From NCBI GenBank assembly GCA_004380135.1, contig QXCR01000006.1:310001-374000 (forward strand): DNA of 64,000 nt. The letters run 5' to 3'. This document shows positions 1-11,671 of this stretch, in pieces (within the stretch, counting starts at the first letter, position 1; each line of letters starts with the position of its first letter). The notes under the pieces are model-generated. The model saw only the letters and a list, made by a program, of their open reading frames with translations, did no database searches and had not been told where the DNA came from. Made by a program: the position numbers and the translations under genes. The stretch comes from Stemphylium vesicarium (Eukaryota > Ascomycota > Dothideomycetes > Pleosporales > Pleosporaceae).

Positions 1-3000
1 AAAGTTACACAATTGGTGCTAGCGGAGGACGAGCTTGCACTGCGGGTCTGCTGGGGCGAGAGTGAATTTGGAACACAGCTAGTGACAGCGCGGCCTAAAG
101 GCTTTTAGACTCAGTGGCGTGCGCCTGGAGAGCGAGCACCAATGGATCGGGCTGGAGGGAATCGCGGCTTGCCCACCAGGTCTTAGCACACTCGATGAGG
201 TAATTGGCGCCCGTGGAGGCAAAGACAGGGATAGAGACTTAGTCGGTAAAGCCGAGCCGTAACAGTGGGAATGACTGCTGTTCTGGGTGGATGGCCTAGG
301 ACGAGCGTGGGTTGGCGCGGCGAGCAAGAGTGTGGGACGCAAGCGTGCTCGAGGGTGGGCTTCTAGTGCACGATGGGGGGCGTGCAGTGCGGGTCCGTGG
401 TAGGATGGCGCTAGTGACGATGAACCAGGGTTGAGGTGAGCTTGTTCGCCGAGGGTGAAGGGGGCGCGCAGGCGGCCACCGAAGAGGTCGCTCTGGATGC
501 CTGTCGCTGACTGGCTCCGCACACACTGATGGGGCAAAGGTTCCAGTCGGCCCGTTGAGGTATCGATGACTGAAGGTTTCGTGCACACTCTGGTTCTCCC
601 AGCGCTGCTTGTCCCAGAAAGCTCAACTACGCCGAGGGTGCCGAGCGATCAGCCTCTTGTCGCAGCCGGCCTTCCGTGCAAATTTCGCGCGCGCGCACAC
701 AGCAGTTGCGGCAGAGGGTGCTCTCGTCCTGGCAGGGTAGCCGTCGGATGCGCGCGCAGCAGCAGCAATGGCAGCTCCACGGGAGTGGACCGTCACTTAG
801 GGCGATCTGGTGGCCTTTTCTGCTATGATATGCGCGCCGGTGACTCGCGCCGGTGCAGGATGGAGGCTGCGCACACAGGTCCTCAAAGTGCAGTGGAGCG
901 TGGAGCACCTTACTGACGAGCGCGCCGGGAGGGCGGCGATCGCGTTGTCTGGTGGCAGTTGCACGTGTAGTTGCACTGCGGGTGCGCGCGGTGTCTGATG
1001 TGCCTGGGGGCAGCGTGCGAGCTATCGCCGGTGACGGCAACGTTAGGGCAAGGTACCGGGCGCCGCTGGTGATGGTGGTTGAGCTGGTGAGATTCGCGAC
1101 GTAGGCTAGAGAGGCTGCTAACACAGAAGATGGTTAGGCGGCAGGAGAGACAGACGCACTAGTGAGAAAAATAGTCCGACAGGCCCTCGCCCCGTGCGCC
1201 CGCTGACTAAACGCCCTGACGTATTGACCGCCCTTTGCACCCGTTTGCAGGCCTCAGCACCGGCAGCCAACCTCGGCTTTGGCCCAGCCCGGCGACGCTG
1301 CTGGTCGTGCGCAGTGCGCAGCGCACACGTCGTGGCCGCCCGCCGATTGCTCTCGTGGCGGGTGTCGCGAGAGGTTCAAAGAAGAATGCGACCATGGCAT
1401 GAGGCTGAAGGCTAGCTCCTCGCGCTAGACGCGGCATGGTACAGTCGCGCAAAGCCTAGCACCCAAACCATGTTAGATGCGCCTTGGACGGTATACCATC
1501 GCGAAGAACACCAGTTGCAGCATGCCATTGCACCTTTTCCGCAACATCACTGCTGCTGCACACGGCGACGACGACCGCGACGACACTCCGTCTCTCGCCC
1601 ACCCATCTCCCCTCTCGGCCGGGCTTTTGCGGGCCTCGGCAAGAGCGGCCTGCAAAACGACTGCATGCAAATATTGGACACGGCACAGACCTCGACGAGC
1701 GGCAATTATGCCCAATGCGTCAATGAGAGCGAACCCGAGCCGACCTACCTCATCATTGCGGTGTGAACGAAAAGCAACATGGAACCGACGACAGGCGGCA
1801 GGTGCTCGTCCGTCGTTGCCTTGATTACCGCCGCTCGTATACGGCGCCGGAGCACATGACCAGCTTTCATTATTCCATGTCCGCTCCTTATCCCATTCTT
1901 GTGCCATGGCGACGTGGGCCGGAGATAGACACAGCCCGTTGCTGACGGAGAAGCTGACTTGTCCGACCAGTCTCTGTCGCTCGTCATTCAGCGCAAATGT
2001 CCACACCGGCGGTAAAAGCCCGAAGCTCATGGCCGCGGCATCCCACATGTCGAGGTCCACTCAATCATCTGCGCAGCAAACGTCGCATGGACCGTTTCAC
2101 TCTTCTCCAAATCCCCGCTCTCGCAGCCGTAAATTTCAGTACATCAGTGTGCCATCGTGATTCCTACGCTGTCCGTCATCAACCCTTGCATCAAGGTCAG
2201 CAGACAAAACATCGCTGCGTCTTACCCAGGTTATATGGCCTACATCCTAGCCTTGCACTGTTTCCTTGACTGCTTGGCTTCGATTACACCAAAACGTGGA
2301 CGCTCGGCTAGCATGGTGTCTCGCTTCTGTCAGCCTACGAAGAGTGGGCCCAGGCACCCTCGTGTATCTTCTGCGTGCTGCGGTGTGCAAGTCTCATCAG
2401 CACCATGGGTTGCAGCCTCAACCTGCAGTCTCGTCACTTCCAATTCGTCGTATTCATCACGGCGTATAGTATGCTCAAGTTACTGGCCTCATCCGCTACA
2501 CCCTTGTTGCTTTACAGTGACATGGTATGTCGTGTCGAGGATATGCAAAGACGAACCTGGTCCTCTTGTAGACATTTGGCAGCTCGACGGAACATGCCAG
2601 GTTCGCATCTCTCCAAACGTATGTCGCTGTCCCAAGGGCGTCTGGTCCGGCTGCCCGCACCCAAAAGCACCTAGGCCAGCCACTCTTCGCCTGCCCATTG
2701 CCTTACTATCTGGGGTTCAGCTAGGTGTACTCGTCATAGATACCGTTCGACTAAATTACAGCGATCGCAATGTTATTCTCTTCGCACCTGTTGGGCAGAA
2801 GCAAGATGATTGAATCTCGTTGAGTTACTCCCAACGTGATTGGGCGCTCAAGACCAAGAATGATCGGACCCAGGATGATACGACCAGATGCCACTAACTA
2901 TCGCACCTGCGCCGTCGAACGGGAGCGGGAGGTAACCTCGATCATAACGCGAACACCACACCGCGATTAGGCTATCTCAACTTCACCTCTGTCAGGAAAT

Positions 3001-6000
3001 CATCTAGTCTGCATTCTGCTTTATCCTCCACACAGCCGGCTGATCAGGGTTATCACCTAGCTATCGCAGCAGGCCTAGAGATGTAATCGCATCATCAGCG
3101 TCGCGCACCAACGCCTTCCCGGGTAGGTCCTGGCGAGATGCTGATGTCGTTACCAATAATATCACTGCGACCATGTGCCCTTCTCGAGAGGGGCTTTTCG
3201 GTGATCGAGTCATGACGTTTGTGTCATCGAGAAGGTAATCAGAATTGCAGTGTCAAGAGGTGTCGAAGAGACGTTGCAGGGTGCATAGTCGCCGGCCGCT
3301 AGCCGACGCAAGAAGGGCACGTATTTCTAGGCCTGGGGTTCACGGCTAATGTCTGGCACTTTCGCATCCAGGAACACTCTGCTGGTGCAAGTCGAGCGAG
3401 CGGGTGACACTGACAAGGGCGAACCCCTGTCTGCTGCACCAAGTGGGTTTGTGGCTTTGAATGGGTCGGTGAAATTCAGTAGAGTTAGGCCGAGGGACCC
3501 CTCGTGGCGGAGATATGCACGGAGCTTGCCCTAGGAGAGGCGAGCACGCCTTTGCTCATCCCAGGTTGGAGGAGGCTGGTAGGAGCACGGAGTTTACCAA
3601 ACCAAAGGTGCCATTATGAGGGCACTACAATGGCCGATTTCGAGGCCGACTTGGAAGTCTTGGTACACGTCGAGCCATTGTCATTGCTGCAAGTTGACGC
3701 ACACGCACATCACCTGTATGTGTCCGAAATTCTTCGCTGCCCTCGTAACAGACCACGCGGCATCGTGCGCATCCAGCGGGACACCTTCCGTCCATAGGGT
3801 GAGAGAGCGGCGGCAACTTCCCGTATGCGGCTTTGCAAACATGGGCCTGGATGCACGATATCCTTGTTGCGAACCTCGATTGTGCATTCTCCCTCCACTA
3901 GAACCCCACTAGAAAGTATTGGAGATGGTGAGTACGATTATAAGCTGACCCTCAGCTGACCACACCATGGGCAACGGCGTGGAGCACATGTCGCAGGGCT
4001 GTGATGTCGAGGAAATCATCATGGAATTCCTACATGCACGTCAACACTTAGTCGCATGTACAATGGTACATGCTGTGTGCGACGTCGGGGTGAATTCCGG
4101 ACCACGTCGCATTGAGCATGCATGCCTCCCTCAAAGTCAGCGCTTTAGAGCACCTTCCTCGTTTAGCGAGCGGCTGCAACATCACACCTTCTCCCTCGCC
4201 GCCCTCACTTTCCGCCTGCAAGCACGTCAACGAATTCTTTGCAGCGCTGATTGCGAGGCTGTTGATCATTCCCACGGTACTCGTGAAAATTCTCAGCCTT
4301 CCTCAATTTTTCTTTACCCCAACCACTTGAATCTTCGGTCATGACATAGCCTCGCATACGCTCGCCCACTTTTCGGCCAAGGCCCAATGCTACTGGCCGT
4401 GTTATCCGACACACCATGAGCGGATTCGAAAGCCTGCGACGCCCTATCAGCCCTCGCTACCCCGTGGAGCCATGATGCACCCCATCTAGTAACGCATTCG
4501 AATACAATCCGGATGTCCTTGACAAATAACGCTTGTATAGGAGCTACGTGTGTCTGCGTGCAAGAACGGCATCCTGAGCGACCGAAGAGTGGCCGACGTT
4601 GGAGCCCGCAGATCGTTTGGTGCAGCTTGCCTCGATTTGACATCGTGGGAGCTAGGTCTGCGCGCCGTGTCTGATCCCAGCACGCACCTGCCGTGGCCGC
4701 AAGCCTCTTTCGCCTGCTCCTGCCCTCCTCTCTCCGACCATGACTACGCAGCGTTAGCGGATCTGAGCGCTCGCTCCAGCCGACTTGCTCCTCTGGTACC
4801 CATGACTTGCTCCCTGATCCGTTCTCTGCAAGAATCCCAATGACGAGTCAAGTGAAACGCGGAACAGCGCCCAGTGAAGGGCTGCCTGGTTGCTCAACCA
4901 CAAATTCACCCCGTTTTCCACTTGCATGTTCCAGCGCCGGCTGTGGACTTGGGCTATCCCCGTCGGGAGCCGTGCGAAAGCTTCTGATGTTTGTCCCCAG
5001 TTCCCGAAATTTGGAACATGTCGTCTTCGCTCCGTCGAGAATCGATAAAGCTTGTTATATTTTAGTCTACACATTCGCAAGATGAAACGGAGCTCCGTCT
5101 ACCGCTCCGATTTGTCGGATTGGTAGTGTGAACTTAGCTTCAGGTCGTGGTCTAATAGGTCGAGCGAGAGGATCCAGACGCCTCTTTCACAAGACAGACC
5201 CTAACGGCCGGTGATCTGTCATTCAAGTGCCCAAACTGCAGCTCGGACAAGTGCGCATTTCACAAGACGACACGAATGCAAGCTGCATCACAAAGCCCTT
5301 GGTTTGGTCCATCTACGTCATTTCTCCTGAATCTGATGCAAGTCTAACAGAGACTGCCTCGGATGTGGTCCCAAGGATATCCAGACTTTACGTCCTGTGG
5401 TTCGTGCTCATCATTCACGGCCTCGACTGTGCTGATCCCATGTAGAGGTTCGTGGTTGTCACAGTCAGGAGCACATCACACTGATCTTGAGGCTTTTCCT
5501 AAATGTGGTGTCCCCGGATGCAACCACACCAGCAATTGATCTCGAACGCAAAGCTTTGGCGACACTGATACTTTGGTACCGAACTTGATGCACATTGCCG
5601 TCATTGACCATGACTTGTTATTGTCAACCGGACTACCTTCCGCCAGCTGCTGCCCACGAAAGGAGTAACTTACTCCCAACAGATACTACAGTGATGTCGA
5701 CGGGCGGCTACAACGGCAGAATACATCTCAGCAAAGTCACGATGGCAATAGCCGATCTTCTTGGCCTTCAAATTGGTGGAGAGTCTCCAGGTCATGGTCA
5801 CAAGCATTGGTCACGAGCCAAGCATCGAGCATTAGCCAAGAAATTCGAACAGCTTGCTACAGATTGACGATGAGATCGATCCCGCTACTGCACAACACCG
5901 CACTTCAGTTACACTGCGTCCTCACGCAGAATGACAGGTGTGTACGCTTCTCGGAGATCGGCTTTCACGTACGAGGATCATGTCGATGTACATCGCGCTC

Positions 6001-8468
6001 TTCTACGCTTCGTGGAGCCCATCTACGCTGGTAAGCTGACCGGCCACTTCCTTCCCGCACAGGCGGACTGCCCGCTCTATGGCTCCCATAGCGTCTGTTG
6101 CGCCATCTCAACGATCGTCATCCGATCGGCAACCGGCCCCAGCTACTGCTCATATGCCCGGCGTACTTCGGAGCATCATTAGTCTACACTTTATCTCAAC
6201 TCCACTTGGAGATGCTTACGTCGAATCTGCTTTTAGCCAAGGATAGACTGGTTCATCTCATCATGTGCGCGTCGTATACGCTACCCAGCCCGCCTTCATC
6301 CGGCTTCGCAGCCCCTGACCAATCAGTGGCTTTTTATATGTGGCCTCATACCACGACTTTCTTGTTTGAGAAGTTTTGTAGCGATTTGGGCTAACTGGTA
6401 TCGTCCCGGTTCTTGTTGACAACCAATTCATGAAGCCTGTGGATGCCAAAAGGCCCTACAGGTATCAGTGACGACTTTTGCCAAACCCATTATAATCTTC
6501 ACCCACTATCTGGGTGGTCTATCCGTGGTCTCGTACAGTTCTATAACCAACCCACTGGGAGTCCTATTGGGGCAGGTTGAGGACGCAATATTGTTCAACG
6601 GCCACGCACGAGGTCCACTTGGTTTCTGCATCATTCCATGTTATTCTCGCAAGCTATGGACTTGGCCATCCGATTGAATAGCTGGGAAACGATAAAAAAA
6701 AATGAAAGAGCCAATGGCGACATGGGTGCACAAAACTTTCTCATCGTAGCATGAGCAATCTCAGCGTCCAAGCCTTCGTCAAGCTTTCGCAGGCACAAGC
6801 GTTGAGAGATACATTTCGTAGGATACCTACGGTTGACATGCTCATCGAAACATCGTGAAAAGCTTCGCGAGGTCGTCGTCAGTATTGCTCTAGGGTTGTG
6901 GAGTTCTGGACCCTGTGTACCCTACATTCGTTGGGTGCGAGGAAAAGGTCTTCTCAGCCATATCCACACTTGAGATCTGAACCCAACACCACGGGTCTAT
7001 ATTCTCATACCTGTTTCTCTTCGATCCAACAGGACGGCTACTTCATGGTGTGTCGCCGCTATCGGACCCAGCTTGAGCATCGTGATGCATTCGTCGAGAT
7101 ACATCTTTGGTGGCTGGTCCAATTTCTCTCACGATTACATCCGATTCGCTTCCGGCCTTTTCTCCGCAAATGTACCTTGGCTTTTTGGCCCTGGAAACAC
7201 TGCCATAGATCTACATCCCCTCTAAGGTAGTTCGGAATAGGCAACAGAAACCATGTATTGGGTCGCTTCGCATTCACAAAGTCCGGCAAAGGAGCAGGCA
7301 GAGCGTTACATTGATTTTCTCGATGGCCATGCCCGACTTTTCCTATGGATCCGACAAATGTACCAAGGATTCGGGTCTATTGCACATGGCCCTGCCTGAG
7401 CACGACATATCCGAATCGCACAAAGAGGAGTGCGATATAAGGGTTTGGGTCACATTGGAAATTTGCAATGCGGGATTCCCAAAACAGACGATGCTCTCCC
7501 TACGAAATTCTCCATCTATCTCTGGAACTGAACAGCAAAGCCATATGCTCTTAGCGAAGCGTATTATTTTACGCGAAGCGAGATTATCTCATATTAGTCA
7601 AACTGGAAAGAACAGAGTAAGAAGGATCCGTGATTGGCAATTTTCGTCTTTGATCATCAACAGGTATTTGCGTACAAACCCGGCCACAAGACGTGCAATA
7701 TCATGAAATTATGCTGGAATTACTGCGACTTGTGGTGTTCTTCAGAACAGCATACAACGAGTTTTTTTTTTGGCCTCCATCAACACATATTGAAACATTA
7801 TGATGCATACGGTATCTTTTCGCTTCTAGCCATACTTTCGCTCATTGTTCTACCTCTACGCCAGGACCTTCCGTATATTGATTTTTTTTAAATGATGCAC
7901 AATACATACTTCAAAAGATCCGAGCCATCAAGTGACAGTATTAAATGGAAAACAAAACACGGCAACGGAAAGAGAAGGCATGCGAACAAAGTAAGACGTG
8001 AAGAAGATATATTCTATGTAACTATTATGAACAGAAACTTTTTCTGGATATGAACGCCACCAGCGCCACGATGCAAGGTGGCGGAATGACCGCGGAGAGA
8101 AGCTGCATATGCGCAACATCAATGAGGAAGAAACCTATACCAGTCTAATATGCGGGCAAACTGTTCTGCCAAGCCAGCACGGCGGCCATGCTTGGGGATG
8201 ACAGCCCTGTCCTTGGGGTATCAGAGCACGACAGAGCCTGAGCAGGTACAGCGGCATTCCGTCGCACTTGGAAAAGGGATGAAACATGAGGAAAGTCTGA
8301 AATGATGACCTCCAACGCCAAAGCAGGATTGAAATCGTTGCTCATCGTCCTCGTAACGTGAACGAATGCGATCAATCGCACGTTTACCAGCGGCTGTTGC
8401 GAACGGGATCGCTATTACCTCCGGTCCAGCCTGCCATACGAATTAGATTTCGTTCGTTGACGAAAGGG
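1..8468. other. Gene-poor region, no gene recognised
   Basis: I see no convincing gene in the first 8.4 kb. Open frames here are short or start without ATG, lack recognisable domains, and do not join through plausible splice sites. The longest, about 218 codons on the + strand near 2157-2813, starts at GTG and has the Ser/Pro/Cys-rich composition of chance frames. The first ~1.5 kb is visibly GC-rich, and 6-8 kb is more AT-rich. No terminal repeats, transposase or reverse-transcriptase motifs were seen. A diverged repeat, a lncRNA or a poorly conserved gene cannot be excluded. Confidence 0.5.
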
Positions 8469-11007
8469 CTAACGGGACCTACCACCACGTCCTCCACGGC
8501 CGCCTCCACGGCCGCGGCCACCTCCCCAGCGACCACCGCCGCCACCGCCACCACCGTAGCGGGCCATCTCGTGCAGGCGAGGGTCGATCTGCTGCTTAGA
8601 CTCGGTAAGAATCTGGACGAGATCACGAGCCTGCTTGGAGTCTGGATGATTGTTAGTGGTTTGTTGTGACCAAAGGACAAGGGTATACATACTGTCTGTA
8701 GTGAAGAGAGTGATAGCAGTTCCGTTAGCGCCAGCACGACCAGTACGACCAATGCGGTGGACGTAGTCCTCCGAGTTGTTCGGGTAGTCATAGTTGAACA
8801 CGTGAGTAATGTTGCGGACATCTTGAAGAGCAAAGGTTAGTGACTGATGAAAGAGAGCAAACGACGATCATGATTGGATCGCGTGAAGCTGCAGTATGTT
8901 GCATGCAACCGTCTCTGTGCGCTACAACGAAGATCACGGCATCAAGTCCAGTGGGAAGGCTGTGGATATCTCCTGGTCCAGGAAACCCTTGGAAGAGACT
9001 GCGACTTAAGGAAGTCAAGTATCTCAAGCAGCTTGCTTCAGTAGTACGTCGGTAATACCAGAAACAGAAGGTAGCGAAGACAATAGGCTTCGCCAGCGTG
9101 ACCAAGGATCCCTGGGGATCAGATTCGAGAGAGATGCAAGCCCTGGACGATGTCATGGAAGCGAGTGTAACAAGCGCACAAGACGACCTAAGCAGAGCAC
9201 AATGGCAGTTCACGCATAGTAATAGTTGGGGGAGGAGTGGGGAGCAGGGAGTGTTGGGGGTTTGCAATCATACCGATACCACGGGAAGCCACGTCGGTGG
9301 CAACCATGATGGGGCTCTTGCCCGTCTTGAATTCGTTCAAGACCCAGTCGCGCTCGTTCTGTTGCTTGTCACCGTGGATAGCTAGAGGTACGTTAGCAGT
9401 GCTCGTGGAGCGAGTAGCGAGAAGTGGGTCAACTTACAAAGCGCCGGCCAGCCGTCCTGACGAAGGAATCGGGTGATCTCGTCAGCGACGCGCTTGGTTC
9501 CTGTGAAAATGAGGATCTTGTTGTCCTTGTCGCTCATGATGGTCTCGAGGTGCTTGGCCATGCGGTCGCGCTTCTCGAACTCAGTGCAGACCTCAACGAT
9601 CTGCTGAATGCGGTGGTTGGCGGAGAGGTCCATGGAACCGATGTTGACCTGGATCCAGTCCTTCTGGTAGTCGGCAGCCAATTGGCGAACCTCCTTGGGC
9701 CATGTAGCGGACCACATGCAGGTTTGACGGTCGGGACGAATTTGACCGATGATCTTGCGGATCTGGGGCTCGAAACCCATATCAAGCATGCGGTCAGCCT
9801 CGTCGAGAACCAGGTAGGTAACACGGCGGAGGTTGGTCTTGCCAGCCTCGAGCATGTCGATGAGACGTCCGGGAGTGGCAATGCACACCTCGACACCGCG
9901 AGCGAGGTCACGGATTTGAGGACCCTTGGGAACACCTCCGTAGACACATGTGTTTCGGATGCGCGAAGACTTGCCGAACTTGCTGATTTCTTGCTGAATC
10001 TGGACAGCAAGCTCACGAGTGGGGGCGAGGATGAGAACGATGGGGCCGTCACCGGGAGCGAGGAGAGGCTGGGCGTTGATGTGGACGATAGCGGGAAGAC
10101 AGTATGTGAGCGTCTTTCCGGAACCAGTCTCGGCAACACCGACAACGTCGCGACCAGAGAGAGCCATGGGCCAACCCTGGGCCTGAATGGCAGTGGGCTT
10201 TGCGAAACCCTGGGCCTTGACCTCGTTCATGACGTAGGATGGGAAACCGGCCTCGTCGAAGGTGGTGACTGGCTTGGGGATGTTCTCGCCCTTGACGGTC
10301 ATCTGGTGCTCCTTGCGGTATTCGGCAACCTCAGCTGCAGAGCGCGCGGTGACAGCAGGGTCCTCCTTGTAGAAGGACTTTTCGAACTTGGGCATGGTGT
10401 CGAGATCTGCGCACATGTTAGTATAGGTCAGAGAAAGATTGAAAGAATTAGACATACCCCACTGCTGCGTCTTCAAGCCCTGGCCGAGCTGCGACATGCG
10501 GTCGCCTCCATCGCGACCACCACCGAAGCCGCCGCCGCCGTAACCACCACCACCACCGCCGTATCCACCGCCACCAGAGTAGCCGTTGGAGCCGCCGCCG
10601 CCGTAACTGCCGCCGCCGCCACTGTAAAAAATGTCAGCAAAGGGCATCGAAACGGAATGAGTGACAGAGGGGGGATTCTACGTGCTCGCAGCAAGTACGT
10701 GACCGCCTGCTTGACATACAGAGTAGCAAGCAAAGCAGGCGCGGTCTTCGGACTCGAACTGCGCGCAGAACCATGGTAAGAAATAATAGCAGATGGAGGG
10801 CTGTCCAGAAAGCACGACTGTGATGCCTTTCCCGTGTGAAGGGGGTGTATCGTCCTACCCGTACGATGCATATTGGCTTGTCGAGTTGCTGTAAGACCCG
10901 TATCCAGCATTGCTGTGCTCGTACCCGTTCGAGTAGCCGCGACCGCCATCGCGACCGCCGCCGCCGCCGCCGTATCCTCCTCCGCCGTAACCGCCGCCGT
11001 AAGACAT
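8469..11007 (-). CDS. DBP2: DEAD-box ATP-dependent RNA helicase Dbp2 (DDX5/p68 family)
   Basis: This is an ATP-dependent RNA helicase of the p68 subfamily, which acts in nuclear mRNP assembly, nonsense-mediated decay and rRNA processing. Exons 11007-10859, 10621-10458, 10406-9438, 9381-9274, 8821-8693 and 8641-8469 give 563 aa, close to the family size. The N-terminus (about residues 1-95) is a Gly/Tyr-rich RGG-like region. Then come the Q motif, motif I AETGSGKT (about 196), PTRELA, DEAD (about 306), SAT, the motif IV region, motif V VATDVASRGID and motif VI HRIGRTGRAG. The C-terminus is an RGG box ending GGRSR. The introns are 237, 50, 56, 452 and 51 nt. The 452-nt intron splits the Asp codon right after ASRGI, between motifs V and VI, as in yeast DBP2. 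The start is the ATG opening MSYGGGYGGGG. The long open frame antisense to exon 3 is a codon-bias shadow. Assignment is very secure. Confidence 0.97.
8822..9273 (-). promoter_or_regulatory. Long conserved-position intron of DBP2 (candidate autoregulatory intron)
   Basis: The intron is 452 nt in a region where coding introns are almost all near 50 nt. The donor is GTATGATTGC and the acceptor CTCTTCAAG. It interrupts the codon for Asp in VASRGID. Established knowledge: in S. cerevisiae the DBP2 intron is unusually long, lies in this part of the gene and mediates negative feedback by Dbp2 protein. The same role here is inferred from position and length only. Confidence 0.75.
10622..10858 (-). 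other. Second long intron of DBP2 (237 nt)
   Basis: The donor is GTAGGACGAT after codon fragment GG and the acceptor is TTTTTTACAG. It joins SQYASYG to the second Gly-rich block and keeps frame. It is well above the local intron norm and sits inside the low-complexity RGG region. Retaining it would break the frame. Confidence 0.7.
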
Positions 11008-11671
11008 GATGTGCGTGTGTTTGGTAGAGACTGGAGTCAAAGGGGAACCGTTCGGGTCTAAGAGAGCGTGTTTCGGGATCTGAGACCTCAAAGGGGTGTA
11101 TTAGATGCGATAAAGCGACTGGAAAAAGTGTCGCGGATTGTGCGATAAAAGAAGCACGGATAGTAGAGGGTGAGGGTGTTTGGGAGAGAAAGTGAGAGGG
11201 CAGAGCGCGACAGGAAAAGTTGCCTTGCCTCCGTTGCGCTTGCACATTTTTTGAGACGCTAGCCACGCTAGGGCCAGGGTCTCGCCCAGTTGGGTAAGCG
11301 CGGAGCTTGCCGTTATCAGACCGGGGAAGCTACGAAGAACTCCATTTCGCCACTTTTACGCCGGATTGCGGATACACATGCCACTGCGCTTTTGCACGTA
11401 GCGTGGAAAATTGTGATCCAGAATGCTCGTGGTGGGGTCAATTGTTCTACGGCGAGCAGCCCCGACACGTACCTGGGCGAGGTATGTGGGCGACAGCATG
11501 TTCACCGCCTAGACAATACTATACCACGGGCCTTTTGATGTCGATGCATACACTCACGTGCCGTGGTCAGAAAGTTTGCATTCAGGATAGCAAGAAGCCT
11601 CGATTGAGTATCATTCTGCCCGAAGTTTGTGGCAATGGTCGTAGATCACAACATGTACCCTATCCTTCCCA
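11008..11671. other. Intergenic: DBP2 promoter side and THI20 3' flank
   Basis: This holds the upstream region of DBP2 (leader adjoining 11008) and the 3' flank of the thiamine gene. I found no further coding segment. Confidence 0.5.

Noticed and set aside
2157..2813. 218-codon open frame on the + strand
   Set aside because: Begins with GTG, no recognisable domain, composition like chance sequence, no flanking gene structure.
9424..10779. 451-codon open frame on the + strand opposite DBP2
   Set aside because: It is the antisense of the conserved helicase exon; its Leu/Gly/Val/Asp-rich composition mirrors biased codon use and it crosses real DBP2 introns.
10735..10790. tRNA-like T-arm word (GTTCGAGTCC on the minus strand) inside the DBP2 237-nt intron
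   Set aside because: The flanking five-base stems do not pair and no anticodon or D arm could be placed.
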